From NCBI RefSeq assembly GCF_003612125.1, contig NZ_RAWI01000055.1, positions 1 to 34,439 of the forward strand: a stretch of DNA of 34,439 nucleotides, written 5' to 3'. A program made the translations under genes and the position numbers. Shown here piece after piece: positions 9,349 through 17,295 of the stretch. Numbering within the stretch: position 1 is the first letter of the stretch; each line of letters begins with the position of its first letter. The notes under the pieces were generated by a model. That model did no database searches and had not been told where the DNA came from. It was given only the letters and a program-made list of their open reading frames with translations. This DNA is from Corallococcus praedator (GTDB taxonomy: Bacteria > Myxococcota > Myxococcia > Myxococcales > Myxococcaceae).

Positions 9349-11064
9349 ATGAGACAGCAGGATTGGATTTCGCTCGGGGCGTGCGCGCTGTTGGGATTGC
9401 TTGGCGCGGGGTGTGGTGCTCCGGCCGCGGTGGACGGCGCGACGGGGCCGGCCCCCGAACTGGACACGCAGCGCGCGGGCGCGGCGGTGAAGGTCAGCAA
9501 GGCCGTGGGCAAGAAGGTGTACGTGCACCTGATGCCCTGGTTCGAGACGCGGGCCACGTCGGGCAACGGCGGCTGGGGCATCCACTGGACCATGGCCAAC
9601 CAGAACCCGGACGTGGTGGACGGCTCCGGGCGGCGGCAGATTGCGTCGTACTACTACCCGCTCATCGGGCCGTACGGCTCCGGGGACAGGGACGTCATCG
9701 AGTACCAGCTGCTGCTCATGAAGTACGCGGGCGTGGACGGGGTGCTCATCGACTGGCCGGGCACCATCAACGCGTTCGACTATCCGAAGAACCGCGCCAA
9801 CAGCGAGGCCGTCATCGCGCAGACGGCGGCGGTGGGGCTGGACTTCGCGGTGGTGTACGAGGACCACAACGCCACGCTCGCCTACAACGGCGGCTTCATC
9901 ACCGACAAGCTGGGCGCCGCGCGCAACGACATGGCGTACCTGCGCGACCGGTACTTCAACCAGCCCAACTACATCCGGCAGGACAACGCGCCGCTGCTGC
10001 TCGTCTTCGGGCCGCAGACGTTCCAGTCCCCGGGTGAGTGGACGAACGTCTTCTCCCCGTTGAGCCAGAAGCCCACCTTCCTGACGCTCTGGTACGAGTC
10101 GGGGGAGGCGGGCGGCAACGCGAAGGGCGAGTTCGCGTGGATCTACCCGGACTTCACGGCGGGCCTCACGCACTTCTACAACAACCAGCCGTCGCCCCTG
10201 AAGTTCGGCTCCGTGTACCCGGGCTTCCGTTCGTTCTACGCGGCGGGCGGCTGGGGCGGGCCCACGTGGGAGATTGCCCACAACGGGCTCAACAGCTTCA
10301 ACCAGACGCTGGACCTGGCGAAGAACGCGGCCAGCATCAACCACTTCCAGATCAACACCTGGAACGACTACGGCGAGGGGACGATGATCGAACCCACGCG
10401 CGAGTTCGGCTACGGCTTCCTCACGTCACTCCAGCAAAAGCTGGGCGTGCCGTATTCGCAGAGCGAGCTGGAGCTCATCAACACGCTCTACCAGCAGCGC
10501 AAGCAGTACGCGGGGGACGGCAACAAGCAGGCGCAGCTCAACCAGGCGGCCGCCGCGCTGTCGGCGCTGGACGTCACCCAGGCGCGCAACATCCTCAACG
10601 GGGGCGGTGGCGGCGGCACGGGCGTGTCCATCACCAACGGCGGCTTCGAGTCCGGCATGACGGGCTGGACGACGTGGACGCCCAACAACACCTCGGGCGC
10701 GGCCTTCTCGGAGACGTACAACGGCGGGCACAACAGCGCGAACCACCTGACGCACTGGAGCGGCTCTCCGTTCGAGACGTGGACGTACCAGGCGGTGTCC
10801 GGGCTGGCGTCCGGCAGCTACAAGGTCCGCGCGTGGGTGCGCAAGGGCGGCGGCTTCGACATGGCGCGCTTGCAGGTGAAGGCGTGCGTCTCCTGCACGT
10901 TCGCGTTCACGGAGCTGGGCACGTATGGGGACTGGACCCAGGTGGAGACGCCCGCCGTGTCCGTGACGGGCGGGTTCCTGGAGTTCGGCTTCCACACGCG
11001 CGCCCTCACCGGCAACACCGCCAACTTCATCCACATGGATGACGTGTCGGTCATCAAGCTGTAG
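9349..11064 (+). CDS. Secreted GH71/99-like glycoside hydrolase with C-terminal carbohydrate-binding-like domain
   Basis: The 571-residue product has a lipoprotein-type leader ending LLGAGC (Cys22; lipobox slightly atypical). The catalytic-like region (about 52-365) carries signatures of the GH71/GH99 TIM-barrel group: VYVHLMPWFET (57-67), YYYPLIGPYGSGD (101-113), GVDGVLIDWPG (128-138) and NTWNDYGEGTMIEPT (336-350). Family members cleave alpha-mannans or alpha-glucans, and the exact substrate cannot be read here. A helical segment (370-417) and a Gly-rich linker (about 418-425) lead to a jelly-roll-like module (about 426-571; FESGMTGWT near its start and HMDDVSVIKL at its end) typical of carbohydrate-binding modules. 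It is probably used outside the cell for polysaccharide or prey-wall digestion. Translation may be gated by the hairpin over its ribosome site. A strong terminator follows. Confidence 0.85.
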   Translation: MRQQDWISLGACALLGLLGAGCGAPAAVDGATGPAPELDTQRAGAAVKVSKAVGKKVYVHLMPWFETRATSGNGGWGIHWTMANQNPDVVDGSGRRQIASYYYPLIGPYGSGDRDVIEYQLLLMKYAGVDGVLIDWPGTINAFDYPKNRANSEAVIAQTAAVGLDFAVVYEDHNATLAYNGGFITDKLGAARNDMAYLRDRYFNQPNYIRQDNAPLLLVFGPQTFQSPGEWTNVFSPLSQKPTFLTLWYESGEAGGNAKGEFAWIYPDFTAGLTHFYNNQPSPLKFGSVYPGFRSFYAAGGWGGPTWEIAHNGLNSFNQTLDLAKNAASINHFQINTWNDYGEGTMIEPTREFGYGFLTSLQQKLGVPYSQSELELINTLYQQRKQYAGDGNKQAQLNQAAAALSALDVTQARNILNGGGGGGTGVSITNGGFESGMTGWTTWTPNNTSGAAFSETYNGGHNSANHLTHWSGSPFETWTYQAVSGLASGSYKVRAWVRKGGGFDMARLQVKACVSCTFAFTELGTYGDWTQVETPAVSVTGGFLEFGFHTRALTGNTANFIHMDDVSVIKL

Positions 11065-11117
11065 CGCGCCTTTTATTTTCTCTAGGCTCTCCACTTAACG
11101 CATTTCACGCCTGCGCT

Positions 11118-11161
11118 TATCGGCCGGTTCCGAGGAGCTTTGAATCGGCCGATATCTTTTT
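11118..11161 (+). terminator. Intrinsic terminator of the glycosidase gene
   Basis: TATCGGCCGGTTC (11118-11130) pairs with GAATCGGCCGATA (11142-11154): 13 bp with one G-T pair and an 11-nt loop, followed directly by TCTTTTT. This is the best-formed intrinsic terminator in the window. It points along the + strand and marks the boundary before the AT-richer DGQHR segment. Confidence 0.85.
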
Positions 11162-11175
11162 GGCAAACGCGGCCG

Positions 11176-12576
11176 CTACTCCCGAGGGCTCAGTTCCGCC
11201 AGGTAGCGGATGATTCCCGGCAGAACCAGAATCGATTCATTGTGGCGGCTACCGAAGCGAAGCTTTCCGTCAATCAACCCTCCGATGGACTTCTGGCGCC
11301 AGTTGTCGGGCAGGTAATCCAACAGCTTCGGGTAATGAGACAGCTTCTCGTCACCAAGGTTCTCAATGTTCCAAAGCTGGTTGCCATGGGAGAAGTCGAT
11401 CGTCGGGAGGCGTCCCAGGAACTTCTCTGCTACCTCGCGCCCTTCCGGCTTCCTGCCCCAAAGGATCTCAAAGTACACACGGGCGATTGACTTCAAGAGG
11501 GCCGGCTGAGCGGCTACAGATTGACCACGGTCGAAGATTCCGGGGATCTTGGTTACAGCAGTCCAGAAGGCCCAAGCGTCCTCTTCACGTTCAATAACAG
11601 AAGCAGTCGCTCCCGAAATGGTCGTCTGATTGAGAAAAAGCCGCGCATTAACAGCATTGAGGGAGTCGAGCTTCATCCACTGCGGGTCATCCCAATCAAC
11701 ACGCCCCTCTTCCACAATCGACACGCCCTCGAACATCGGATCGCTCTTGAGCCGGTGCGTGAAGATGTTGATCGGGTTCGACTGATCGAAAGCCTGCGCC
11801 TGACTGGTCGATACAGTCTTCTGCAAGTTATTCAAGTCGTGAAAAAGCTGTTTCTCCTGTTCGATCGTCAATCCGAAGTGGATCTCGATCGTAATCGAGA
11901 ATCGCTCAGTGAAGTACGACATTGCCTCATGCCAAAAAGGCGCTGCATCTTCGTGAACCTGCTTCAGTTCAGCGGGAACCAAACCACCAGACTTGGTGTA
12001 TTTGCGGTCGCGCGTCACCTGCTGAAGGTAGTCACGCACCAGTCCCCAAGCGAGTCGACGGTGCTGGCCATCCACGATCCAGAGTGTCTGGTTCGAGCGA
12101 AGCTTCAGAATCAGTTCACCGGCGGATTCAGGGATCGGAACCACCGTGATGTCACTCATTTCATCCCGAATGGATGCGACAACCGGCGCCCATGCGTAAT
12201 AGGGCTGGTTTCCGAGATCAGTCTTAATATTTTCGATCTCGGTGGGGAGTTTCCGGCCCGCGTCTTCCCACTTCTTGCTGGTGAAATTGACTAGGCCCTT
12301 GAAAATGAACCGCGCCATCTTGTGGGCATGGGTCATGTCCGGCTTGCGCTGAGTAACCGGTCCCTTCAGTGGATCATTACCCACCATGGACTGGAGAAGG
12401 AACGTCCCCATATCCACGGTGGTAACCATCGTATTCGAGCCGAGATTAAGCGCTCGTTTCACACGCAACTCGATGAAGCGATTGCCCCCTGAGTAGTCCA
12501 GCATATCTGCGAGGGTCGTCTCCCTAGGGCCAGCAACGTGCAGCTTAGAGGGGGTAGCGGTGTGACTATCCGACAT
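11176..12576 (-). CDS. Orphan DndB-like DGQHR-domain protein
   Basis: The 466-residue protein contains the exact motif IVDGQHRRLAWG (DGQHR at residues 169-173) and a downstream LFHDLNNLQKTVSTSQ segment (Asp247-Leu-Asn) matching the layout of the DGQHR/DndB family. DndB proteins accompany phosphorothioate DNA-modification genes and act in regulating them. Here no dndA, C, D, E or restriction partner is present. The protein is about 100 residues longer than typical DndB. No signal peptide or membrane helix is seen, so it is probably a cytoplasmic DNA-associated protein. A good AGGA site precedes the ATG. Base composition is clearly AT-richer than its neighbours (about 52% GC in a line I counted) and codon use is mixed, which points to horizontal transfer. 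An array of CCWGG repeats covers its promoter. The molecular role is unknown. Confidence 0.8.
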   Translation of the reverse strand: MSDSHTATPSKLHVAGPRETTLADMLDYSGGNRFIELRVKRALNLGSNTMVTTVDMGTFLLQSMVGNDPLKGPVTQRKPDMTHAHKMARFIFKGLVNFTSKKWEDAGRKLPTEIENIKTDLGNQPYYAWAPVVASIRDEMSDITVVPIPESAGELILKLRSNQTLWIVDGQHRRLAWGLVRDYLQQVTRDRKYTKSGGLVPAELKQVHEDAAPFWHEAMSYFTERFSITIEIHFGLTIEQEKQLFHDLNNLQKTVSTSQAQAFDQSNPINIFTHRLKSDPMFEGVSIVEEGRVDWDDPQWMKLDSLNAVNARLFLNQTTISGATASVIEREEDAWAFWTAVTKIPGIFDRGQSVAAQPALLKSIARVYFEILWGRKPEGREVAEKFLGRLPTIDFSHGNQLWNIENLGDEKLSHYPKLLDYLPDNWRQKSIGGLIDGKLRFGSRHNESILVLPGIIRYLAELSPRE

Positions 12577-12596
12577 TGGGCATCATCCTTAGAGCC

Positions 12597-12758
12597 ACCA
12601 GGCTCATCGTTTTTGGCAACCAGGCGAAAGGATTCTTTCGACCAGGCGAACGCTATATTCATCGAGCGCTGGCGCCTTGTCAACGCCTGGCGAGCAGAAA
12701 GTCGCATGCCCCTGGTGGGATCTTACCGCCAGGCGGACTTTACACTCCCGCCTGGCAA
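12597..12758. repeat. Eight CCWGG-core repeats with about 22-bp period (operator/iteron-like array)
   Basis: Nine-base units of the form N-CCWGG-YGR occur at 12597 (ACCAGGCTC), 12619 (ACCAGGCGA), 12641 (ACCAGGCGA), 12667 (CGCTGGCGC, degenerate), 12685 (GCCTGGCGA), 12710 (CCCTGGTGG), 12728 (GCCAGGCGG) and 12750 (GCCTGGCAA). Centre-to-centre steps are 22, 22, 26, 18, 25, 18 and 22 bp, an average near 22, about two helical turns. Six units fall on one 22-bp lattice. The array fills the intergenic space upstream of the DGQHR gene and overlaps its promoter. Intervening DNA is not conserved, so this is not a simple tandem repeat or CRISPR array. Confidence 0.75.
12652..12683 (-). promoter_or_regulatory. 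Candidate promoter of the DGQHR gene
   Basis: On the minus strand a perfect -35 TTGACA lies at 12683-12678. The -10 is less certain: GAATAT at 17 bp spacing or TATAGC at 20 bp (12657-12652). The AAGGA-type ribosome site and ATG 12576 lie about 75 nt downstream. Repeats of the array sit upstream of the -35, in the spacer and just after the -10. Confidence 0.5.
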
Positions 12759-12838
12759 GACCGACGCACCGCGCCATGGTCAAGTTTCTGATCGACCCGT
12801 TGTCTGTGGGGTGGTGTGACTTGCTTTGACCTCAAGAG

Positions 12839-12876
12839 GAGCTTGGCTCTGCCAAAGAGTCGGTCGAGACAAGCTC
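12839..12876 (-). terminator. Weak hairpin at the end of the isoaspartyl peptidase gene
   Basis: GAGCTTG (12839-12845) and CAAGCTC (12870-12876) form a 7-bp stem that includes the gene's stop codon, with a small nested CTCT/AGAG pairing. There is no T tract. It is a possible 3' end structure only. Confidence 0.25.
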
Positions 12877-14161
12877 ACGGCTGCTGGAAGATGGCGACGC
12901 TCGGCGTGCCGTCCTCGCCGATGTAGCCGCGATACATGCCGGTGGAGTTGAAGGGCATGGCCACGGTGCCCTGGCGGTCCATGGCGATGACACCGCCCTC
13001 GCCCCCGGCCTTCACCAGCACATCGTGGATGACGACGTTGGCGGCCTCCGGCAGCGGCAGGTCCTGGTACTCGACGCGGGCGCAGATGTCGCGTGCCACC
13101 GTGTAGCGGATGAAGAACTCGCCGTGCCCGGTGGCGGACACCGCGCAGCGTTCGTCCGCGTAGGTGCCCGCGCCGATGATGGGCGAGTCCCCGACACGGC
13201 CGAAGCGCTTGTTGGTCATCCCGCCCGTGGACGTGCCCGCCGCGAGGTTGCCTTGCTGGTCCAACGCCACCGCGCCCACCGTGCCGAACTTGTGGTCCCC
13301 CGTCACCGGATCCATGCCTGGCTCCAGCGATGAGGCAGGAGACTTCCCAGACGTCGCGGGTGGTTGCCCCGGCGTCGCGGGCTGCGGTCCCTGCTGCGTG
13401 GATGGAGATGCCGGCGACACAGGCGAGGCTCCTGGCGTCGCGGGCGGCTCACCCGGCGATACAGGCGCTGCTCCTGGCGTCCCGGCTGGCGGTTGCGTCG
13501 CGGGAGGCTGGCTCGGTGTGGCGGGCGGAGCCGCCTTCGCCTTCTCCTGCTCCAACGCGCGCTGGAGCCCCTGCCAGCGCTCCTCCGTGTAGAAGTACTT
13601 CGCATCCACCAGGGGCATGCCCTGCGACTGGGCGAAGGCCTCCGCGCCGTCGCCCACCATCATCACGTGCGGCGACTTCTCCATCACCCGCCGCGCCAGG
13701 TCGATGGGGTTCTGGATGTGGCGCACGCCGGCCACCGCGCCCGCCGCGCGCGTCTTCCCATCCATCAGCGCCGCATCCAGTTCATTCACGCCGTCGTGGT
13801 TGAACACCGCGCCCTTGCCGGCGTTGAAGTACGGCGAGTCCTCCAGCACGTGGATGGCGGCCGTCACCGCATCCAGGCTGCGGCCTCCCTTCGCCAGCAC
13901 CGCGTGCCCCGCCTGGAGCGCCTGGGTGAGCACGGCACGCATCGCGGCCTCGCGCTCCGGGGACAGGTTCTCGCGGGAGATGACACCCGCGCCGCCGTGG
14001 ATGACCAGCCCCCACTTCGGCTTCACCCGGGGCGGTGCATCCGTGCGCAGGACCGCCTCGTCGCGCGCCTGGGTAGACGTGGCACAACCGAGCGGGGCCA
14101 GCAGCAACGCGGCGCCAGCAAGCAGGCTTCGGTGCAACCAGGGAGAGAACGATGAGGACAT
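12875..14161 (-). CDS. Isoaspartyl peptidase / L-asparaginase (Ntn hydrolase), lipoprotein form with Pro-rich insert
   Basis: Members cleave isoaspartyl dipeptides and asparagine after self-cutting into alpha and beta subunits. Starting at ATG 14161 (AGGAGG 9 nt upstream) the protein has 428 residues and a lipoprotein-like leader (Cys26 in APLGCAT; lipobox atypical), so it is probably exported. Motifs are VIHGGAGV (53-60), SPYFNAGKGAVFN (109-121), the autocleavage/nucleophile Thr294 in FGTVGAVA, GTSTGG (309-314), RVGDSPIIGAGTYAD (322-336) and ATGHGE (344-349). Between the subunits sits an unusual roughly 70-residue Pro/Ala/Thr/Ser-rich linker (about 211-281) that includes a 14-residue tandem repeat. 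The catalytic set is intact. It is divergently transcribed from the PfpI-like gene with 198 bp between starts. The longer upstream open frame has no ribosome site. Confidence 0.9.
   Translation of the reverse strand: MSSSFSPWLHRSLLAGAALLLAPLGCATSTQARDEAVLRTDAPPRVKPKWGLVIHGGAGVISRENLSPEREAAMRAVLTQALQAGHAVLAKGGRSLDAVTAAIHVLEDSPYFNAGKGAVFNHDGVNELDAALMDGKTRAAGAVAGVRHIQNPIDLARRVMEKSPHVMMVGDGAEAFAQSQGMPLVDAKYFYTEERWQGLQRALEQEKAKAAPPATPSQPPATQPPAGTPGAAPVSPGEPPATPGASPVSPASPSTQQGPQPATPGQPPATSGKSPASSLEPGMDPVTGDHKFGTVGAVALDQQGNLAAGTSTGGMTNKRFGRVGDSPIIGAGTYADERCAVSATGHGEFFIRYTVARDICARVEYQDLPLPEAANVVIHDVLVKAGGEGGVIAMDRQGTVAMPFNSTGMYRGYIGEDGTPSVAIFQQP
13411..13494. repeat. Two 42-bp imperfect tandem repeats inside the peptidase linker
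   Basis: Units at 13411-13452 and 13453-13494 both begin CCGGCGA(C/T)ACAGGCG and share GCTCCTGGCGTC. Read on the minus strand they encode about 14 residues each (TPGAAPVSPG-type and TPGASPVSPA-type), which shows the linker grew by in-frame duplication. Confidence 0.65.
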
Positions 14162-14293
14162 GCCGTTGCGCCTCCTGAAGGGGCCTGACCTAAAGCTGTT
14201 CGTTCGCGCGCGTCCAGGCCCTCCGCCAGGGAGGGGCAAGCCAGCGGAATCCCGAGCCCCTGTCCGCCTGCCTGCCCTCCGCTTCCCCTCCCG

Positions 14294-14313
14294 GCAGGGC
14301 ATGTACACCCTGC
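14294..14313. promoter_or_regulatory. Inverted repeat in the divergent promoter region
   Basis: GCAGGG and CCCTGC are exact inverted 6-mers separated by the 8-nt CATGTACA, about 47 nt upstream of the PfpI-like start. It could be a dimeric regulator site acting on either divergent gene. No regulator can be named. Confidence 0.3.
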
Positions 14314-14359
14314 ATCATTGGGCTGTCGGAGAACCACGGACATCGGGAGGGTTTGGGCA

Positions 14360-15019
14360 ATGAGGACGCTGAAGGGGATGCGGGTGGCTGTACTGGCGGC
14401 GGATGGCTTCGAGCAGGTGGAGCTGACGCGGCCCGTGAAGCGCCTGGAGCGCGAGGGCGCCCAGGTCACCATCGTCTCCCTCCACAAGGGTCGCATCCGG
14501 GGCATGAACCTGTTGGTGCCCGGCAAGAAGGTCCGCGTGGACGCCACGCTGCGCGAGGTGAAGGCCGCGGACTTCGACGCGCTGCTCCTTCCCGGCGGCT
14601 TCATGAACCCGGACTTCCTCAGGCAGAGCGCGCTGGCGCTGGACTTCGTGCGCGACGCGGACCTGTTGGACCTGCCCATCGCGGTCATCTGCCACGGACC
14701 GTGGCTGCTCGCCTCCGCGGGGCTCCTGGAGGGCCGTCACCTCACGTCATGGCCCGGCATCCGCAACGACCTGGAGAACGCGGGCGCGCACTGGACGGAC
14801 GAACCGGTGGTGCGCGACGGCAACTGGGTCTCCAGCCGGGGACCGCACGACCTGCTCGCCTTCGAGCACGCGTTCGTGCAGCTCTTCGCCGAGCGCATGA
14901 CACCCGCCATCGCCCAGCGCGAAGCGACCGCGCCGAGCTGGCCCAAATGGGTCGCGGGCGGATTGGCCGCCGTGGCCACGCTGGGACTCGTGGCCCGGGG
15001 CCGTAAAGCGCTGGCCTGA
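14360..15019 (+). CDS. DJ-1/PfpI family protein with C-terminal membrane tail
   Basis: ATG 14360 is preceded by GGGAGG (9-nt spacing) and gives 219 residues. The PfpI/DJ-1 fold shows MRVAVLAADGFEQVEL (7-22) with Glu18, LLLPGGFMNPDFLR (75-88), and the nucleophile elbow AVICHGPWLL (108-117) with Cys111-His112. The family includes glyoxalase III-like deglycases, chaperones and intracellular peptidases, and the present sequence does not decide between them. After the domain a hydrophobic helix WVAGGLAAVATLGLVARG (about 197-214) followed by basic residues suggests a C-terminal membrane anchor, which is unusual for this family. It converges with the suf operon, whose sufT stop lies 26 nt away on the other strand. 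Confidence 0.9.
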   Translation: MRTLKGMRVAVLAADGFEQVELTRPVKRLEREGAQVTIVSLHKGRIRGMNLLVPGKKVRVDATLREVKAADFDALLLPGGFMNPDFLRQSALALDFVRDADLLDLPIAVICHGPWLLASAGLLEGRHLTSWPGIRNDLENAGAHWTDEPVVRDGNWVSSRGPHDLLAFEHAFVQLFAERMTPAIAQREATAPSWPKWVAGGLAAVATLGLVARGRKALA

Positions 15020-15045
15020 GACGTCAGGGCAGACGCCCCGCGACT

Positions 15046-15603
15046 TCACATCCAGCCGAGCTGGAGCTTCGCCACGTCCGTCATGCGGCTCTGGTCCCAC
15101 TGCGGCTCCCAGACCAGCTCCACCTGGGTCTCCTTCACGCCGGGCACGGAGGACACCTTCTGTCGCACGTCCTCCACCAGCACCTGCCCCATGCCGCACC
15201 CGGGCGCAGTCAGCGTCATCTCGATGGACACGCGCTGCCCGCCTTCTTCCAGCGGCGTCGCCTTGCACGTGTACACCAGACCCAGCTCCACGATGTTCAC
15301 CGGGATCTCCGGGTCATACACCGTGCGCAGCTGCTCCCAGACCTGCTCCTCGTGGAACTCCCCGGGCGTGCCTTCCGCCGCGTCTTCCGGCGGCTTCGCC
15401 TTCGCCGCGTAGTCCTCGCCCAGCACCGACGCGTTCCGCTCGTCGATGCGGAAGAGCTGGCCGTACGGGTCCTGCACCGTGACGTTGCCGCCCAGCGTCT
15501 GCACCACCGTCAACTCGGAGCCCGCCGGCAGCAACACCTTGTCCCCACTGGGGATGAGCATCGCGTCCACGTCGCGCTCGATGACCGTCATCGCACCTCG
15601 CAT
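15046..15603 (-). CDS. sufT: SufT-like Fe-S cluster assembly protein (DUF59/MIP18)
   Basis: This 185-residue protein is the last gene of the suf operon. A roughly 60-residue N-terminal part is followed by the DUF59 domain, with DPEIPVNIVELGLVY and LTAPGCGMGQVL carrying the conserved cysteine. SufT-type proteins assist Fe-S cluster maturation or delivery to apo-enzymes. ATG 15603 was chosen because it lies 13 nt after the sufU stop and has GGGAGGGG directly upstream. A second ATG four codons later is possible. The longer frame would run into sufU. Confidence 0.9.
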   Translation of the reverse strand: MRGAMTVIERDVDAMLIPSGDKVLLPAGSELTVVQTLGGNVTVQDPYGQLFRIDERNASVLGEDYAAKAKPPEDAAEGTPGEFHEEQVWEQLRTVYDPEIPVNIVELGLVYTCKATPLEEGGQRVSIEMTLTAPGCGMGQVLVEDVRQKVSSVPGVKETQVELVWEPQWDQSRMTDVAKLQLGWM

Positions 15604-15616
15604 CGCGTCCCCTCCC

Positions 15617-16065
15617 CTATTCCGTCGACACCGACGTGGAGCGGCCATCCAGCGCCGCGTGCAGCGTGTGCCACGCCAGGCTCGCGCACTTCACCCGGGC
15701 CGGAAACTCACTCACGCCCGACAGCACCGCCAGCTTGCCCAGGGCCTCCGGATCCACCTTCTCCGGCCCTTCCGTCACCAGCGTGTGCACGCGCTCGAAG
15801 AGCGCCTCCGCCTCCGCGCGCGTCTTGTCCTTCACCGCGCCCGTCATCAGCGACGCGGACGCCTTGGAGATGGCGCACCCCTGTCCCTGGAAGCCGATGT
15901 CGCGGATGACGTCGCCGTCCATCTTCAGCGTGACGGAGAGCTGGTCTCCACACAGCGGGTTGTAGCCCTCCGCCGTGCACGTCGCGCCCTCCACCACCCG
16001 GAAGTTGCGCGGGCGCTTGGAGTGCTCCAGCACCACCTCCTGGTAGAGGTCCTTGAGGTCTGAAC

Positions 16066-16069
<4 letters not shown>
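15617..16069 (-). CDS. sufU: Fe-S assembly scaffold/sulfur-transfer protein SufU
   Basis: SufU accepts persulfide sulfur from SufS in a zinc-dependent manner and feeds it to the SufBCD scaffold. The 150-residue product starts at GTG 16069, which overlaps the sufS stop (GTGA) with GGGAGGTG just upstream. Zinc/sulfur ligands are visible: Cys40 and Asp42 (NPLCGD), Cys65 (GQGCAISKAS) and Cys128 (RVKCASLAW). The 18-21-residue insertion between the second and third Cys that separates SufU from IscU appears present (EALFERVHTLVTEGPEKVD region). No SufE gene is in the operon, consistent with SufU taking that role. Confidence 0.93.

Positions 16070-17291
<1,222 letters not shown>

Positions 17292-17295
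<4 letters not shown>

Noticed and set aside
11521..12294. 257-codon + strand frame opposite the DGQHR gene
   Set aside because: No ribosome site or domain; the minus-strand frame has the DGQHR motif and a good AGGA site.
12597..12758. The CCWGG array as a CRISPR array
   Set aside because: Repeat units are only about 9 bp with 9-17 bp between them, orientation-neutral cores, and no cas genes.
11065..12874. The AT-rich segment as an insertion sequence or integrated element with att sites
   Set aside because: I found no transposase or integrase, no tRNA gene, and no terminal inverted or direct repeats flanking the segment. Transfer is suggested only by base composition.
15020..15045. Short GGGC/GCCC pairing between the convergent pfpI-like and sufT genes
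   Set aside because: A four-base stem is too weak in such GC-rich DNA to call a terminator.
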